Source: Cercis canadensis (Eukaryota; Streptophyta; Magnoliopsida; Fabales; Fabaceae). From it: a DNA stretch of 64,000 nt. The stretch spans positions 8,614 through 72,613 of the forward strand of contig QAOA01007382.1 in the NCBI GenBank assembly GCA_003255065.1, given 5' to 3'. A model generated the notes under the pieces. It saw nothing but the letters and a program-made list of their open reading frames with translations. It had not been told where the DNA came from and ran no database searches. A program made the position numbers and the translations under genes. Positions 10,894-22,309 of this stretch are shown here, one piece after another (within the stretch, counting starts at the first letter, position 1; the number at the start of each line of letters is the position of its first letter).

Positions 10894-11046
10894 CTAACTA
10901 ATATGCATAAATAGCGAATTATAATCTTTGTTAACTTCATGTTCTTGCACGCTCTCATTGTTCTCGGAAATGTTCCCCTCTGGTGGAGCTACAGTTTCTT
11001 CATTCTCGGCTGCTATTAAAGCTGCCTCATCTCTTTTTCTTTTCCG
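10894..11046 (-). pseudogene. Ankyrin-repeat pseudogene, 5' part of broken exon 1
   Basis: Matches about 28,745-28,895 of the intact ankyrin gene (same strand), covering the linker that encodes NIPKNTESVLEHEVNQA-like sequence and the upstream AALIAAERE region. The match fades before the parental start codon. Together with 2700-2979 it is one exon split by the LARD. Confidence 0.85.
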
Positions 11047-12710
11047 TGTCTGTTTTGAATATTCTTTTTTTTATTATTTTGGTTTCTCTTTGTCCAAAAA
11101 GTATGAGAGATAAAGTAAACACCTTTTGTTTCAAGGAAAAATAATTATTGGCGAATAAAGGGCATAAAAAATGTCAATTTGTAATAATAATACTGTGATA
11201 GGAGATAACTTATCTCTTCATTCAGCCTAATAACAAAAATATGTTTATTAACTAATATCTAATGAGTATAAAATAATTGAAAAAACATTAATGCAATATA
11301 ATAAACTTTTTATAATACACAAGTCCACATGATATAATTAATCGATAAATCTTTTAAAAAAGTTAAATTATCATATTCGAATCAACATTTTTATATCCTC
11401 AATTAAAATTTTTAATTAGTTCTATCTATTTTTTGGTTACATACATTGTGTTTGGGCAACTAAGTAATAATAAATAAGTAAATAATCAACTTCTTATAAT
11501 ACTAGCAATTCGTTTTTATGCTTGAACAGAATATTACCACTTAAAACGAGGCATTTTTTGACCAATGCTAAAAAATTTGGCCCGTTTTCATATTTTTTCA
11601 AATATCTTTTTGGGCTCTAAACAACAAATATTTTTCAGCTCCTCAAGGCCCATGTTTATTTTTGGAATGTAGCGATCATATTGGGAGACTCTGTTCTAGA
11701 AGTCATAAACTTTTCATTTTATCAGCCAAAAAAAAAAAGCTTTTATTTTTTTTTTCCCCCATTTTTTTAGTAGAATCTTCGTCTACAAGCTAGTGGTGGT
11801 GTTTTCTGATATTATCAATGACCTTGACTCGAAGTTTAATTTGTATTAGTTAAAGTTATGGTTTTGTTTTTTTGGTAATTAGTTAAAGTTATGGTACCCA
11901 TTAAAACTTAAATGATTGAATATTGCCAATAGTCTAGAAAAGTTGTGGAGCTTGTGTTATTTATAATACTGTGACTTGTATAGTGTAACCATTTGAGCTT
12001 TTTCATATTATTTTAATGAATTTATTATGTAAGTGTTGATTTTTCTTATGTTATTGACTATTTTCAGCATATAATTGCTAGAGTTGTTACCTTTTTTATT
12101 TATTTTTTAATAAAGTGGATCAACGAATTGATATCTAGATCTTATATTGTGTAATTTTTTGAATTTTTGAGATTGTGAACCTATGGATTGATAGGTAAAA
12201 TGGGTTGATATATATTTTGTTTAACATTTTGACATGGGTTAGATAAGTAGAATCGGATCAACCTCTAATAAACTATCGCACATTTTGACATGATTAACTA
12301 ATTAAATAGGTAGCATCAAGTTTGAGCTACATGCCATAATACCTTTCTCATAGGCTCTCATAGGCTCTAATAAAACAATCATCCTATAAATGTACTCAAT
12401 ATTCAAGGTTGAGTATAAACTCGTACAACGCACAAGAAACTAAAGCAGAAGTGAGAAAAGACTTGTGAAGAGAGAGAAAAGAAACATAAAAAGCAGCAAA
12501 GAGGAGGGGAACAAGTATAATGACAATAAATAATTATATTAGCAAGAAAATAATTTTCTTTTAGGTTAATATAGTGATTACTCAAGATCAAATATTATAC
12601 AAGGCTAATTAATAGCAGATGTTATGATGCTTGCCCACTAAGCACAAGTTAATTAATTCCCATTGAATTTTGTATCATTGTGAAAATCTCAAAAAATTGA
12701 GTTACTCATA
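11047..12710. other. Intergenic, no gene seen
   Basis: Very AT-rich. Only short chance frames; no domain, tRNA or clear element end recognised. Confidence 0.5.
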
Positions 12711-13332
12711 GGCATTTGATAGACGAATTCTTTTTACATTCTTGAGAATCATGTTTCTTAAGAATGATGATTTTCCGGGATGTTACAAATGTGTTTGGTT
12801 GGCTTTAAATATTCTTGGGAATGTTAAACAATATTTCCTATGAATTTTCTAACACATGTTTGTTCTAATACAACTTTCTTGGGAATCTTAGCATTTTTTT
12901 CCAAAAATACCCCTATCTATTTTAAGTCATAAAATAATTAATTGCTTCTTATAATTAATGAATATCTATTTAAAATGATTCCTTATTTAAAATTAAGAAT
13001 AAGTAAAAAGTAGCACTAGAAACTTGCAAAAATAAAATATAGAATAAGGTATAAACAAAAATAAAATAATTTTGACATTATTATGATTATGTCATTAATG
13101 AAGGGTATATTTAACTTTTTATGTCTAAAAAACTTTCCTATGTATGGTATGGGAACCCAAGATTCTCACATCCCTTATGAGAATGTTTTTGTTGGGAAAC
13201 TTGATTAAAAACTATTTCTGGGAATCCTACTTTTCTCGGAATGTTTTTTTAAAAACTTGTACTAAACATAGGAAACTTTATTTCCTAAGTTTAGATTCCC
13301 AAGAAACTAAAAAAGTTCTTGTACCAAACATC
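12711..13332. mobile_element. MITE-like element with degenerate TIRs (~620 bp)
   Basis: The left end ggcatttgatagacgaattc and the reverse complement of the right end (gatgtttggtacaagaactt) align imperfectly over about 45 bp, both leading into an 'ttcttgRgaatc' motif. Short internal 'cttgggaatgtt' motifs recur. No coding content. Class (hAT or Mutator) and target duplication are unclear. Confidence 0.45.
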
Positions 13333-13948
13333 ACATGTATGTGTTAGAACAAACAATTTGTATAAAATACAAGAACAATGCAATATAAAAAAAGATGCCA
13401 AAAAACATAACATTTTAAAAAACGCAATATGAATATAACTTTTTTTATATTGTGTTGTTCTTATATTTTATAAAGAATACTAAATGACTTAATTTTTTTA
13501 AATCTTCGCAATAACACTAAATTCACTAGGTAAGTCACATCTGCCAACTGGCTGGGGTAATGCTACCCCGAAAAATGAACGCGAAAGGATAGCAAGCACA
13601 TTATATTATGCATATATTCATGTCTGAGGAAGATATATTATATTGCTAAAGAATAAGAAATTGATATATAAGAAATTTGTAGCTATTGAATAAAGGTGGA
13701 ATGGGCCTTTTCAGTCAAACTAGTCAGAATTGCATTAAAACTAAAGAGTAAACAACAAGTAATATAATAAATATAATAAGATATAGAAATGGCATCAGAA
13801 CATATATGCTATACAATGAAGAGTTGAGGGCAAACCAAAATTGCTGCGTTACTCAATAAAAGAGGAGGGCTCACTTGCTGTTTGTTGATATTCTATATTA
13901 AAAGAATCACTACAATCAAAGTGTTTTATATGATGTAGTGTTGGATGT

Positions 13949-13986
<38 letters not shown>

Positions 13987-15331
13987 TCTCTCTATATATA
14001 TATATATATTGTTTACTACTTTGTTAATAATTCACAAATATATTTCTTGTACTTAGTCTTACATTAGTACTTTAATTGGAATAGAAGCAAAGTATATTGG
14101 GAGGAAAGTATTTAGACAAGTATTTTTTGTTTCTTGTCTCAAAGGCAAAGTGCCACTTTTTCAAATGCCAACATCACAGTTGGAAAAATTCTTGAACTTT
14201 TAAAAGTATTACACTTGTTATGATACAAGAAAGGAATTCTACATGCGAGTCACATTGGTGGAGCATTTATCTGGCATCATTGATGTTTTTCTTATTTGGT
14301 TTAAAAGTCTGAAGTAATTGAACTAATTAAAAACTTGAATCATATGCTCATAATTTTTTTTTTTTGTGCATAAGGGAAGAAAATTTAAAAAAGAAAAAAA
14401 ATCCTACTAGCTTCATCTTAAGGGAACGGATTGGTAGATTTACCATTTCTCTTAATGAATTATAGCTATGAGTTTATTTTTCTTGGGATCAATTCTGTCA
14501 AGAAAAAAGTCAAATAAAAATAATTTTTTTTGAAAATATGAATTTCTTAATAATAAGTTAAAGGCCTAATTATAATTTTGGTCCCCTATTTTAATAAAGT
14601 GAATGTCCATCTTTAAAAATAAATAATTTAACCCTTCTATTTTGACAAAAGTTACAAGTTTAGTCCCTCTGTCTCTCAAATGTTAGAAAACAGACGAAAA
14701 TGCTAACGTGGCAAATGATTTTAGTATGTCACATATTATAGTAGTATACAAGTTATTCTTTGCATCTAAGATCATAATAAAACTTCTAAAGTGTTACAAC
14801 TTGTTACATGTCCACAAAATTAATCTTAGTGTAAATTTTAAGTCATAAAAAAAAATATTGTAACTTTTAAGTGGTTTTGGTACGAAATCACTTATTTAAT
14901 TCTTTAGCGCAAGAAAATTCACTAATAATTATGGCACACATACACTAATCTACATGTGTAATATTCACAAATTAATGAAACTAGCATAAGAGCTCTTACT
15001 TTAAACCATGAAACTATTAAACTAGTATACTAGTTATTCTATCAATCTTGGATCATAGATGTTATATATATGGTTATTTACTAATATATGTCTCATTTAT
15101 ATATAATATCATAAACTTTCCACATCTTAAGCCTTTGTTCTCTTTGTAAGCTTTTAGAAGCAAGTTCTCCTTAGTCTTAGATTTTCAAAAGTTTCAAAGC
15201 CTAAGTTAGAAAACTTTTCATAATCCTTCAAAGTCCCTTCTCTCCTACGTATTAAAGCTTTGTTTGTAATTAATTTCAAAAGCAAGTTTCAAGAACTTTC
15301 AAAATTGTAAGTGTTACTTTGTTCAATATCA

Positions 15332-15362
<31 letters not shown>

Positions 15363-16617
15363 TTCTAGTACCATATTTTAAATACTATGTGGTTATAAAT
15401 ATAATTACTCAAGTAAAATAAAGTAGGCACATTGGTAATTTTTTTAGCATAGTCCTCATATACTAATTAATACTACACCTAAATCAAATCATGCACATTT
15501 CAGTACCATAGTTTGGATTATTTTTTTTATTTGACAGTAATCAAATTTAATTGAAAAAAGTATCCTTATTATAGCATTCTAAGAGAAATTAAAATTGTTA
15601 TCAACAGTGTTACTCACATTTTCTTTTACAAAGCATTCATCCTATCTTAATTTTTTTTTTTGATTGGCATCCTATCTTAATTTTTAATTGAAGTTAATTA
15701 GTAACAAATTGAAAGAGACAAAAAAAATTAATTTAACATTTAAATTTTTTCTACTTTATTGCAATCTCATTTCTATAATGTCACATACATTGGGGCTGAT
15801 TTGTAATTAGTGAAAAATTTTATGTGGGCATTATTTTATAATTATTATAACTTCTTTGACAATAACACAATTTCAATATAATTATGTGCCATTTTTGTAA
15901 TAAGTCAAATTACCTGTTACACTAGTACACAAAAAATTTTCCTTGCATCACTCACCCAATACAACGCAGCCACATGTACCTGTCAGTTGTTGCATTTCAG
16001 CAACAAATTGCATTATAGTTGTTTCCTTATAATATTTATAGGGAGGTTTCTTAGATACTTTTAGTATTTATGTAGTATGATATACTATATAGAAATAATC
16101 AATAAATGAATGATATGTGTACAAGTTAACTGTTTTTAAGTTTGTTTAAAAAAATTAAGTAAATTATATTGAAAATATGAAAATTATGTATGTTTGACAC
16201 ATTAATGTAGTATGACATATTTATGTAGTATCATAGAATCCTTGTAGATATAAAGATAAAGACTAGCATTGGTCCTTTTTTTGGGGGGACATGGCTGATT
16301 CCCACTATGCCCTTTAAAAACTCCACCATTATTTTTCTACATTAATTTCCAAGAAAAGCCCCGGATGAAGAGAAAATCTCCCCTCCCTTTTATTAAACCA
16401 TGGGGAGTCTCAAGTAGTTTAGCGGACAAATTTAGTTGTCGTGATGATACCCGTCTTAGTGGAAGATTGGAAAAGACTTCACTTCATTAGGATATTGATT
16501 GGATCTGCCACCCGAGAGACTTACACAAGGTAGGCTAAAAGAGTAAGAGGACAGCAAGCAAAGTTCAGCTTACGTACCTTGATTAATAGACAAATAGAAT
16601 TCACTTTCATAAAATGA
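13333..16617. other. Intergenic, AT-rich, with microsatellites
   Basis: Contains a (TC)n/(TA)n tract at about 13951-14009 and a (TA)n tract at about 15340-15362. A segment near 14574-14740 resembles decayed Mutator-like TIR sequence (ttttggtccccta... tttagtccctct...). No gene seen. Confidence 0.5.
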
Positions 16618-16622
16618 TAATT

Positions 16623-17985
16623 GTTGTGAGAAATCTTAACGCAAGTGTACGTTATCGTTTCCAAGTAATAAGATGAGATAGAGTTATCGTTCCCACGAGG
16701 ACTAATGTATCAACTACCGAAATTGGGTTAATCTTAATTTTATCTAATCAATCAATATGGAGAGATTTTCAAGAAACAACTAAAAATAGAATAAAAACAA
16801 GTAAACCAGAAAAATAGCAAATTAAACCAGAAAAAGTGATAGAATTATCAAGAGAGAAAAATATCTAAGACCTTTTGATTTCACCATAGCTATTCCGATT
16901 TGCCATTCCTAATTCATTAACCAAGAACAATCTTCCTAATTGCTAGCCAAGAACCCTAAATTATCTATTAGCCTTTCCCAAGGTCAAACAAAAGTATTTC
17001 TAAGTTATGAACCTACGATATTCCTATGTGAATTGTGAACAACCTTGAAATTCACTTAATTCTATGGTTCTTTTTAAATAGCTACACAGGCCATGGAGGT
17101 ATATTCCTATCCTACATGCAACCTATGTTCTTAATCTCTATGATCTTTAATTACAAATTACCTCCCAGTCTCATTGTAATTATCTAATTGACTAATTGGT
17201 GATCAATCAATTAGAAGCATGAAGATTTGAGAATAAGAAGACAATTAATAAAGGAGTTCTTGAATTAAAGAAATAGAAAATCACAAAATCATCCTAGCTA
17301 GGCTACATCATAGCCCTAGAAAGGAATTTAGTTCATAGCAAAAAGGAAAAACAAGGTAAAATTAAATCTAGACATGGTTCAAAGGGAAGAAGAATAAAAA
17401 CAGCCCCAATCTTGTTGTGCCCTTCTCCAATCCTTGTTTTTGCTCTCCTTCTTGCCTCCAAAAAGTCCAGAAAAGAAACCCCCAAATTATTCCTAAAAGT
17501 CTCTATTTATACCCCTAAGCAAAAACCCTAAGGAAACATAAGAAAAATGACACATATTTAGAAATTTGGCGCGGGCGCTGGGTCTCTGCTTGAAAATCCA
17601 ATTTCTGCTGACTCTGGCGCTGCGGCGTTGCTCCTCTGCCAAGAACACAAATTTTACAACAAATGGGCGCTGCAGCGCTGGATTTCGGGCACTGCGGCGC
17701 TGGTCCTCTGTCCAGCATAGAGTTTTGAGCGCTGCAGCTCTGTATTTTAAGGGCTGCGACCCTTGGTTGCTGTCCAACTTTTGCATTCTGATGTTCCAGG
17801 AGCTGCAGCTCTTGATTTTAAGGGCTGCATCCCTTACTTTCTGTCCTAAATCATCATTTCTTCATTTTAAACCATGAAACCTATAATTTAACATAACCAA
17901 CCCATTAGATGACAATTAAACTCAATAAACAACCAAATAATTAAGTAAAAGATATCTAAAGAGTGGGTATGAAACCCACTCAACA
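16623..17985 (-). repeat. 3' LTR of TR-GAG element
   Basis: 1,363 bp. The reverse-strand start is TGTTGAGTGGG and the end is TCTCACAACA. Pairs with 22310-23696. A TATA-like sequence (ctatttatac, about 17500) faces the reverse strand, with a GC-rich degenerate repeat block downstream at 17566-17850. Confidence 0.9.
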
Positions 17986-18022
17986 AATACCCCCAAACTT
18001 AACATTTGCTTGTCCTCAAGCA
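17986..18022 (-). other. Polypurine tract and GAGGACAAGCAA motif
   Basis: On the reverse strand: TTGAGGACAAGCAAATG, then TTAAGTTTGGGGGTATT, then the 3' LTR. A conserved signature preceding the 3' LTR in many plant Gypsy elements; the G-run primes plus-strand DNA. Confidence 0.85.
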
Positions 18023-19781
18023 AAGAAAGAGAAAAATTAAATTAAACTCAACAACTAACTAACAAAGTGAAAAATTTATTTTCTAACCATACAGGCTTCA
18101 AAGATCTCTATTAAACACAAATCCTAGAAAATTTTCAAGATAGCATGAATGTGTATAATTTCAACCAAAAGTTAATTTTATCTCAATCTCACTAAAATTT
18201 CCTTTGTGTGTGTAAGTATAGCCCTTGCTTACCCTACTCTCTTCACTTAAATCAGATTATGCAAATAAGCTCATAAACATATATTCTCCACTTTTATTCC
18301 CTCAAAACCCCATATGCTTGCTTTTCATGTCAATCTCCACTAATGTAGGCATTTCACAATATTGAGGATCAAAAGGACTTTTGATAAGCTTGTAATGTGT
18401 GGTTGGGTTAAGGGTAGGATGATAGATAAATATGTGGCTTAACTCACCAATCACACAAATTCAGTTTAGAGCAAATTAAGAGCACCCTTCTTTCTTTTCA
18501 CTTCTAACTCCCCAAAACTTATTTTCTTCTTTACTTTGCCATCAACCAATAGAATTTTTACTTTTGGGCTACTACATCCCATACTTAATGCTTTCTAAGA
18601 CATTCTTTTTCTTTTTTCTTTTTTTTGTTTCTTTTCAATATTTGCACAAATGTCTTTTCTTTTCATTGCAAAATATATATATATATAATTTTTTTTTTAT
18701 AGCAGGGATGTAGCTCTTGAATTTTCATTCTTTGGTGGTCATTTCATTGCAATCTTTCTTTTCTTTTCTTCACCAATTCTCCTTAATTTTCCTAGCTCTA
18801 GATACTCTTAAGACTGAAAATGTGCTTTCGGTGAAAGGTTCAAGTCAAAAGATCATACAAAGGGCTAAGATCAGTGTAGGTGACAAAGAAACAGGCTAAA
18901 TTAAGCTCAATAGGGTATGCTAGGGATAAAATATCATACAGAGGGATAGCTAGAAAGGCTCAAACGAAACAAAAATAGCCTAAATCATCTCCCTAATATT
19001 GCGCAGCCTAGGATTTCGCCTCGACTGACAATCAAGCAAGTTCTAGCATTCGTGAGATTTTGAAATGGCTTAGTTCACATAATCATCTTTAAGCAATGCA
19101 TATTTCAAGCAAGTAGGGCTATGTGCTCAGTAATTCAGGAAATTCCAATCAGACAAAAATTAACACAAGAGTTAATCAGAAACACAAACACAAAACCTAT
19201 CATTTTTCTAGAGTTGTAAACAGTGAAAATCAGTTTTATCATTAGCCTAAGGTTAAACAAAAAAATTTCACTCTATTCTACTAACTAAAGAAAAATAAAA
19301 ATTAAACATAAAAACTACCTAGAAAAGCATTAAAAAAAAATACCCAATAAGTTAAGTGCAAGTCAATACAGCAGCTCAGAAAATAATTTCCCACCCCCAA
19401 ACTTAAAGGAAACATTGTCCTCAATGTTTAAAGCAAAGAAGAAAAAGATGTGAGAACTTCTCTGAAATGGAGATGGATCACTTTGCATCTTCATCAGGTG
19501 GAGCTGCTGGGGGGAATAAAAGTTATGGACTTTATACCTGAAACATAAAAAAATTAAACACACAAGCATGAAAATAAAATTAAACGACTAAACAAAACTT
19601 AAGAGAAAAGGTTAAAAAGATTGGGTTGCCTCCCAAAAAGTGCTTGTTTTATAGTCCTCAGCTTGACTGCCTTTTGAATAAATTAACCAGGATCAAAAAT
19701 GGTAGTGGAAGTCTTCTAGAACTTTACTCCACTATCTCTATGAGCCTTGGTTTGTTGGCCATTCTCCTTTAATCTCCATAC
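18023..19781 (-). other. Non-coding interior of TR-GAG element
   Basis: About 1.8 kb where pol would be expected. No RT, RNase H or integrase motif seen in any frame. A second 'cccccaaacttaaa' with 'cattgtcctcaatgtttaaagcaaag' at about 19394-19436 is a diverged echo of the PPT region, suggesting internal duplication or recombination with a related element. Confidence 0.55.
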
Positions 19782-20999
19782 CTAGTTTCCATCTCCAAAG
19801 CAAGAAGACTTCTTGAGGTGCTCTAAAAGAATTTTTTGGAATGATGGCTTCTTCTTCTTGTTTTTCTTATAAGACTCAACTATAGGCACATGTCTAGCCA
19901 TTGGCTTCTTAGGAATTTTGTCATCTTTGACCTCTAAATCAGGAGGCTTCTCCTTATTTTCCGTTCCCATGGTGTGAGCTCCAACTGGGTCTTGCAATTC
20001 AATGCTTCCAATTGTAATGTCAATTTTATAACAAACACTCACTTCATCTGGATGCTTTATTTCTTTGAAGACCTTGAGGGACACTTGATCACCTTGCACT
20101 CTCAGAGTAAGTTGGTGTTTTTGTACATCAATAAGAGCTTTCCCAGTTGCTAGAAATGGACGACCAAGAATGATTGGGATTTCTTGGTCCTCCTCCATGT
20201 CAAGCACAACGAAGTCTGCTAAGAAGATGAACTTGTCCACTTTCACCAATACATCCTCCAAGATTCCCCTTGGATACTTGATTGATCTATCCGCCAATGT
20301 TAATGAGATGGAAGTTGGCTTTATTTCTCCTATACCCAATTTCCTGAAAACAGAAAGAGACATAAGGTTAATACTAGCACCAAGATCACAAAATGCCTTA
20401 CCAAAAGATATATTGCCAATAGAACAAGGAATATTGAAACTCCCTGGATCTGTTAATTTTGGTGGCAATTTCTTTTGTAAGATTGCACTGCACTCCTCAG
20501 TAAGTGCCACAGTCTCATAATCTACTAGCTTTCTTTTATTTGAGAGAATCTCCTTCATAAATTTCACGTAGCTAGGCATTTGCTCCAAAGCATCTGCAAA
20601 TGGGATGTTGATGTGCAGCTTCTTGAACACCTCCAGAAATTTAGAGAATTGATTATCCAGCTTCTTCTTCTGGAATCTCTGAGGGAACGGAAGAGGTGGA
20701 ACATATGGTGGAGGATTGTCTAGGAATAACTTAGATGTCTTCTCCACAGATTTTCCAAGTGGTTCCACTGGGGTGTCTTGCTTTGTCTCAGGCTCAACTG
20801 ACTTAATTGGCACATTCTTTGCAACTTTAGATGGTTCACCTAAAGTCTTACCATCACGAAGAGTAATAGCCATGACATGCTCTTTAGGATTCACCTCCGT
20901 ATCACTCGGCAAAGATCCATGTTGTCTACTGCTAAGTATGCTCGATAATTGACCCATTTGTACTTCTAGGATTCGAATGGAGGCATATGTTCTTGCCAT
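19782..20999 (-). CDS. Retrotransposon gag C-terminal/aspartic protease-like ORF
   Basis: 405-codon open frame. The N-terminus (about residues 1-25, ASIRILEVQMGQLSSILSSR) and the VNPKEHVMAITLRDGK block (about 37-52) are the usual gag-protease linker of Athila-like Gypsy elements. The retropepsin-like domain spans about residues 190-330: active-site block FCDLGASINLMSLSVFRKLG, flap-side ADRSIKYPRGILEDVLVKVD, and IPIILGRPFLATGKALID. The enzyme would cleave the Gag precursor in virus-like particles. After the protease the frame ends in a basic lysine-rich tail (KKNKKKKPSFQKI) and a stop, where RT should follow. The open frame suggests selection or recent origin, while the adjoining gag is broken. 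Confidence 0.85.
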   Translation of the reverse strand: MARTYASIRILEVQMGQLSSILSSRQHGSLPSDTEVNPKEHVMAITLRDGKTLGEPSKVAKNVPIKSVEPETKQDTPVEPLGKSVEKTSKLFLDNPPPYVPPLPFPQRFQKKKLDNQFSKFLEVFKKLHINIPFADALEQMPSYVKFMKEILSNKRKLVDYETVALTEECSAILQKKLPPKLTDPGSFNIPCSIGNISFGKAFCDLGASINLMSLSVFRKLGIGEIKPTSISLTLADRSIKYPRGILEDVLVKVDKFIFLADFVVLDMEEDQEIPIILGRPFLATGKALIDVQKHQLTLRVQGDQVSLKVFKEIKHPDEVSVCYKIDITIGSIELQDPVGAHTMGTENKEKPPDLEVKDDKIPKKPMARHVPIVESYKKNKKKKPSFQKILLEHLKKSSCFGDGN

Positions 21000-22062
21000 A
21001 ACTGACTGGTGTTTATTGTTAACTGGGCAAGATCATCTTCCAAAGAAACCTTAGGTGGTGGTGGTTGATCTTGCACTGGTGCCTAAGCAGAATTTTGATT
21101 GTTTCTCCAAGAAAATTGGGGTGATTTCTCCACCCCGGGTTGTATGTATTAGAGTAAGGGTTGTTCTGTTTGCTTGGGTTTCCCACAAAGTGTGCTTCCT
21201 CTGACTTAGATGGAGAGAATGGGTTTCCCACCTGGCAATCTGTACTAACATGAGGACCACCAAAATGGTCACAAGTCTTAGGAGGTGACTGGATGGCATT
21301 TACATTCCGGACGGTCAACTGCTTGGCTAGAGAGTCTACCTTAGCAGATAAAGCTGTAAAAGCGTCGACCTCATATACCCCAAGTACCTTCCGTGAAGTG
21401 GACCTCTCAGTAGGCCACTGATAGGCGTTGTCAGACATCTCCTCTAACAAATCGTTGGCAGCCGCATATGTCTTTTTCATCAAGGATCCTCCAGCAACAG
21501 CATCCACTAATGTCTTGGTTGCAATCAACAACCCATTATAAAATGTCTGTAACTGCAACCAGTCAGGGAGTCCATGGTGAGGGCATCTACGAAGCAACTC
21601 TTTGTACCTTTCCCAAGCCTCCTGAAGTGACTCATTCTCCTTTGATGGGATGTTGCAATGTCATTTCGGAGCTTGGCGGTCTTAGCTGGTGGAAAAAATT
21701 TTGCCAGAAATTTTTAGGCCAACATATCCCATGTGGTGATGGTCCCAGTAGGCAATAACTGAAGCCAAGCTTTGGCTTTATCTCGTAATGAGAATGGAAA
21801 TAGGCGGAGGCGAATAACATCATTACCAACCCCGTTGTGCTTGAAAGTATCGCATTTCTCCACGAACCCGAAAATATGAGCATGAGGGTCTTCACTCGCT
21901 AATCCACTGAACGAGCTGACTAAACCATATGGATTATAGCTGGTTTAATCTCAAAAAGAATTTGCTTCAATAGTTGGTCGCCTTATACCCGAATTGGTAT
22001 CCGTGATGAAAGGTAGAGCATAATCACAGAGTGCCTTGGGAGGGTTTTCTTCTGCCATTGTG
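21000..22062 (-). pseudogene. Athila-like gag, frameshifted
   Basis: The start MAEENPPKALCDYALP lies near 22060. Then come RRPTIEANSF and, after a frame break near 21955, EIKPAIIHMV-like sequence, FSGLASEDPHAHIFGFVEKC, and NDVIRLRLFPFSLRDKAKAW, with a further break near 21650. An open part (21019-21597) encodes RRCPHHGLPDWLQLQTFYNG and DLLEEMSDNAYQWPTERS. A knuckle-like CDHFGGPHVSTDC has Phe where the second Cys is expected. The final part drifts out of frame before 21019. Gag is the structural capsid protein; at least two indels mean this copy does not make it. Confidence 0.85.
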
Positions 22063-22285
22063 TCTGTCAAAAATCTGGTAGACTCTCTTCTTGCCTTTCT
22101 ATTCTTTCGACAAATCTTCTCTATCTCAGAATCAAGTGGGATTAGAGAGCTGCTTCCAGAATTTCTCATACACCAAAAGAAAACTCCTGAAAGTCTCAAA
22201 CAATAAAACAAGTAAATAGATCTATGGAAATAAACGATTAGACTAAAATCAAAATCACTAAGTATCGATATTGATAACAAATTAG

Positions 22286-22303
22286 TCCCCAGCAACGGCG
22301 CCA
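22286..22303 (-). other. Primer-binding site (tRNA-Asp type) of TR-GAG element
   Basis: The reverse strand reads TGGCGCCGTTGCTGGGGA six bases after the 5' LTR end. The sequence is complementary to the 3' end of a tRNA ending in GGCGCCA, consistent with tRNA-Asp priming in Athila-like elements. Confidence 0.85.
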
Positions 22304-22309
22304 AAAACT

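Noticed and set aside
13951..14009. TC/TA tract as a regulatory element
   Set aside because: A simple microsatellite with no gene next to it; no evidence for function.
17493..17877. Overlapping 60-100 codon frames in the GC-rich LTR blocks (also 23190-23429)
   Set aside because: They arise from low-stop GC-rich repeats in the LTR leader, appear on both strands, and have no domain.
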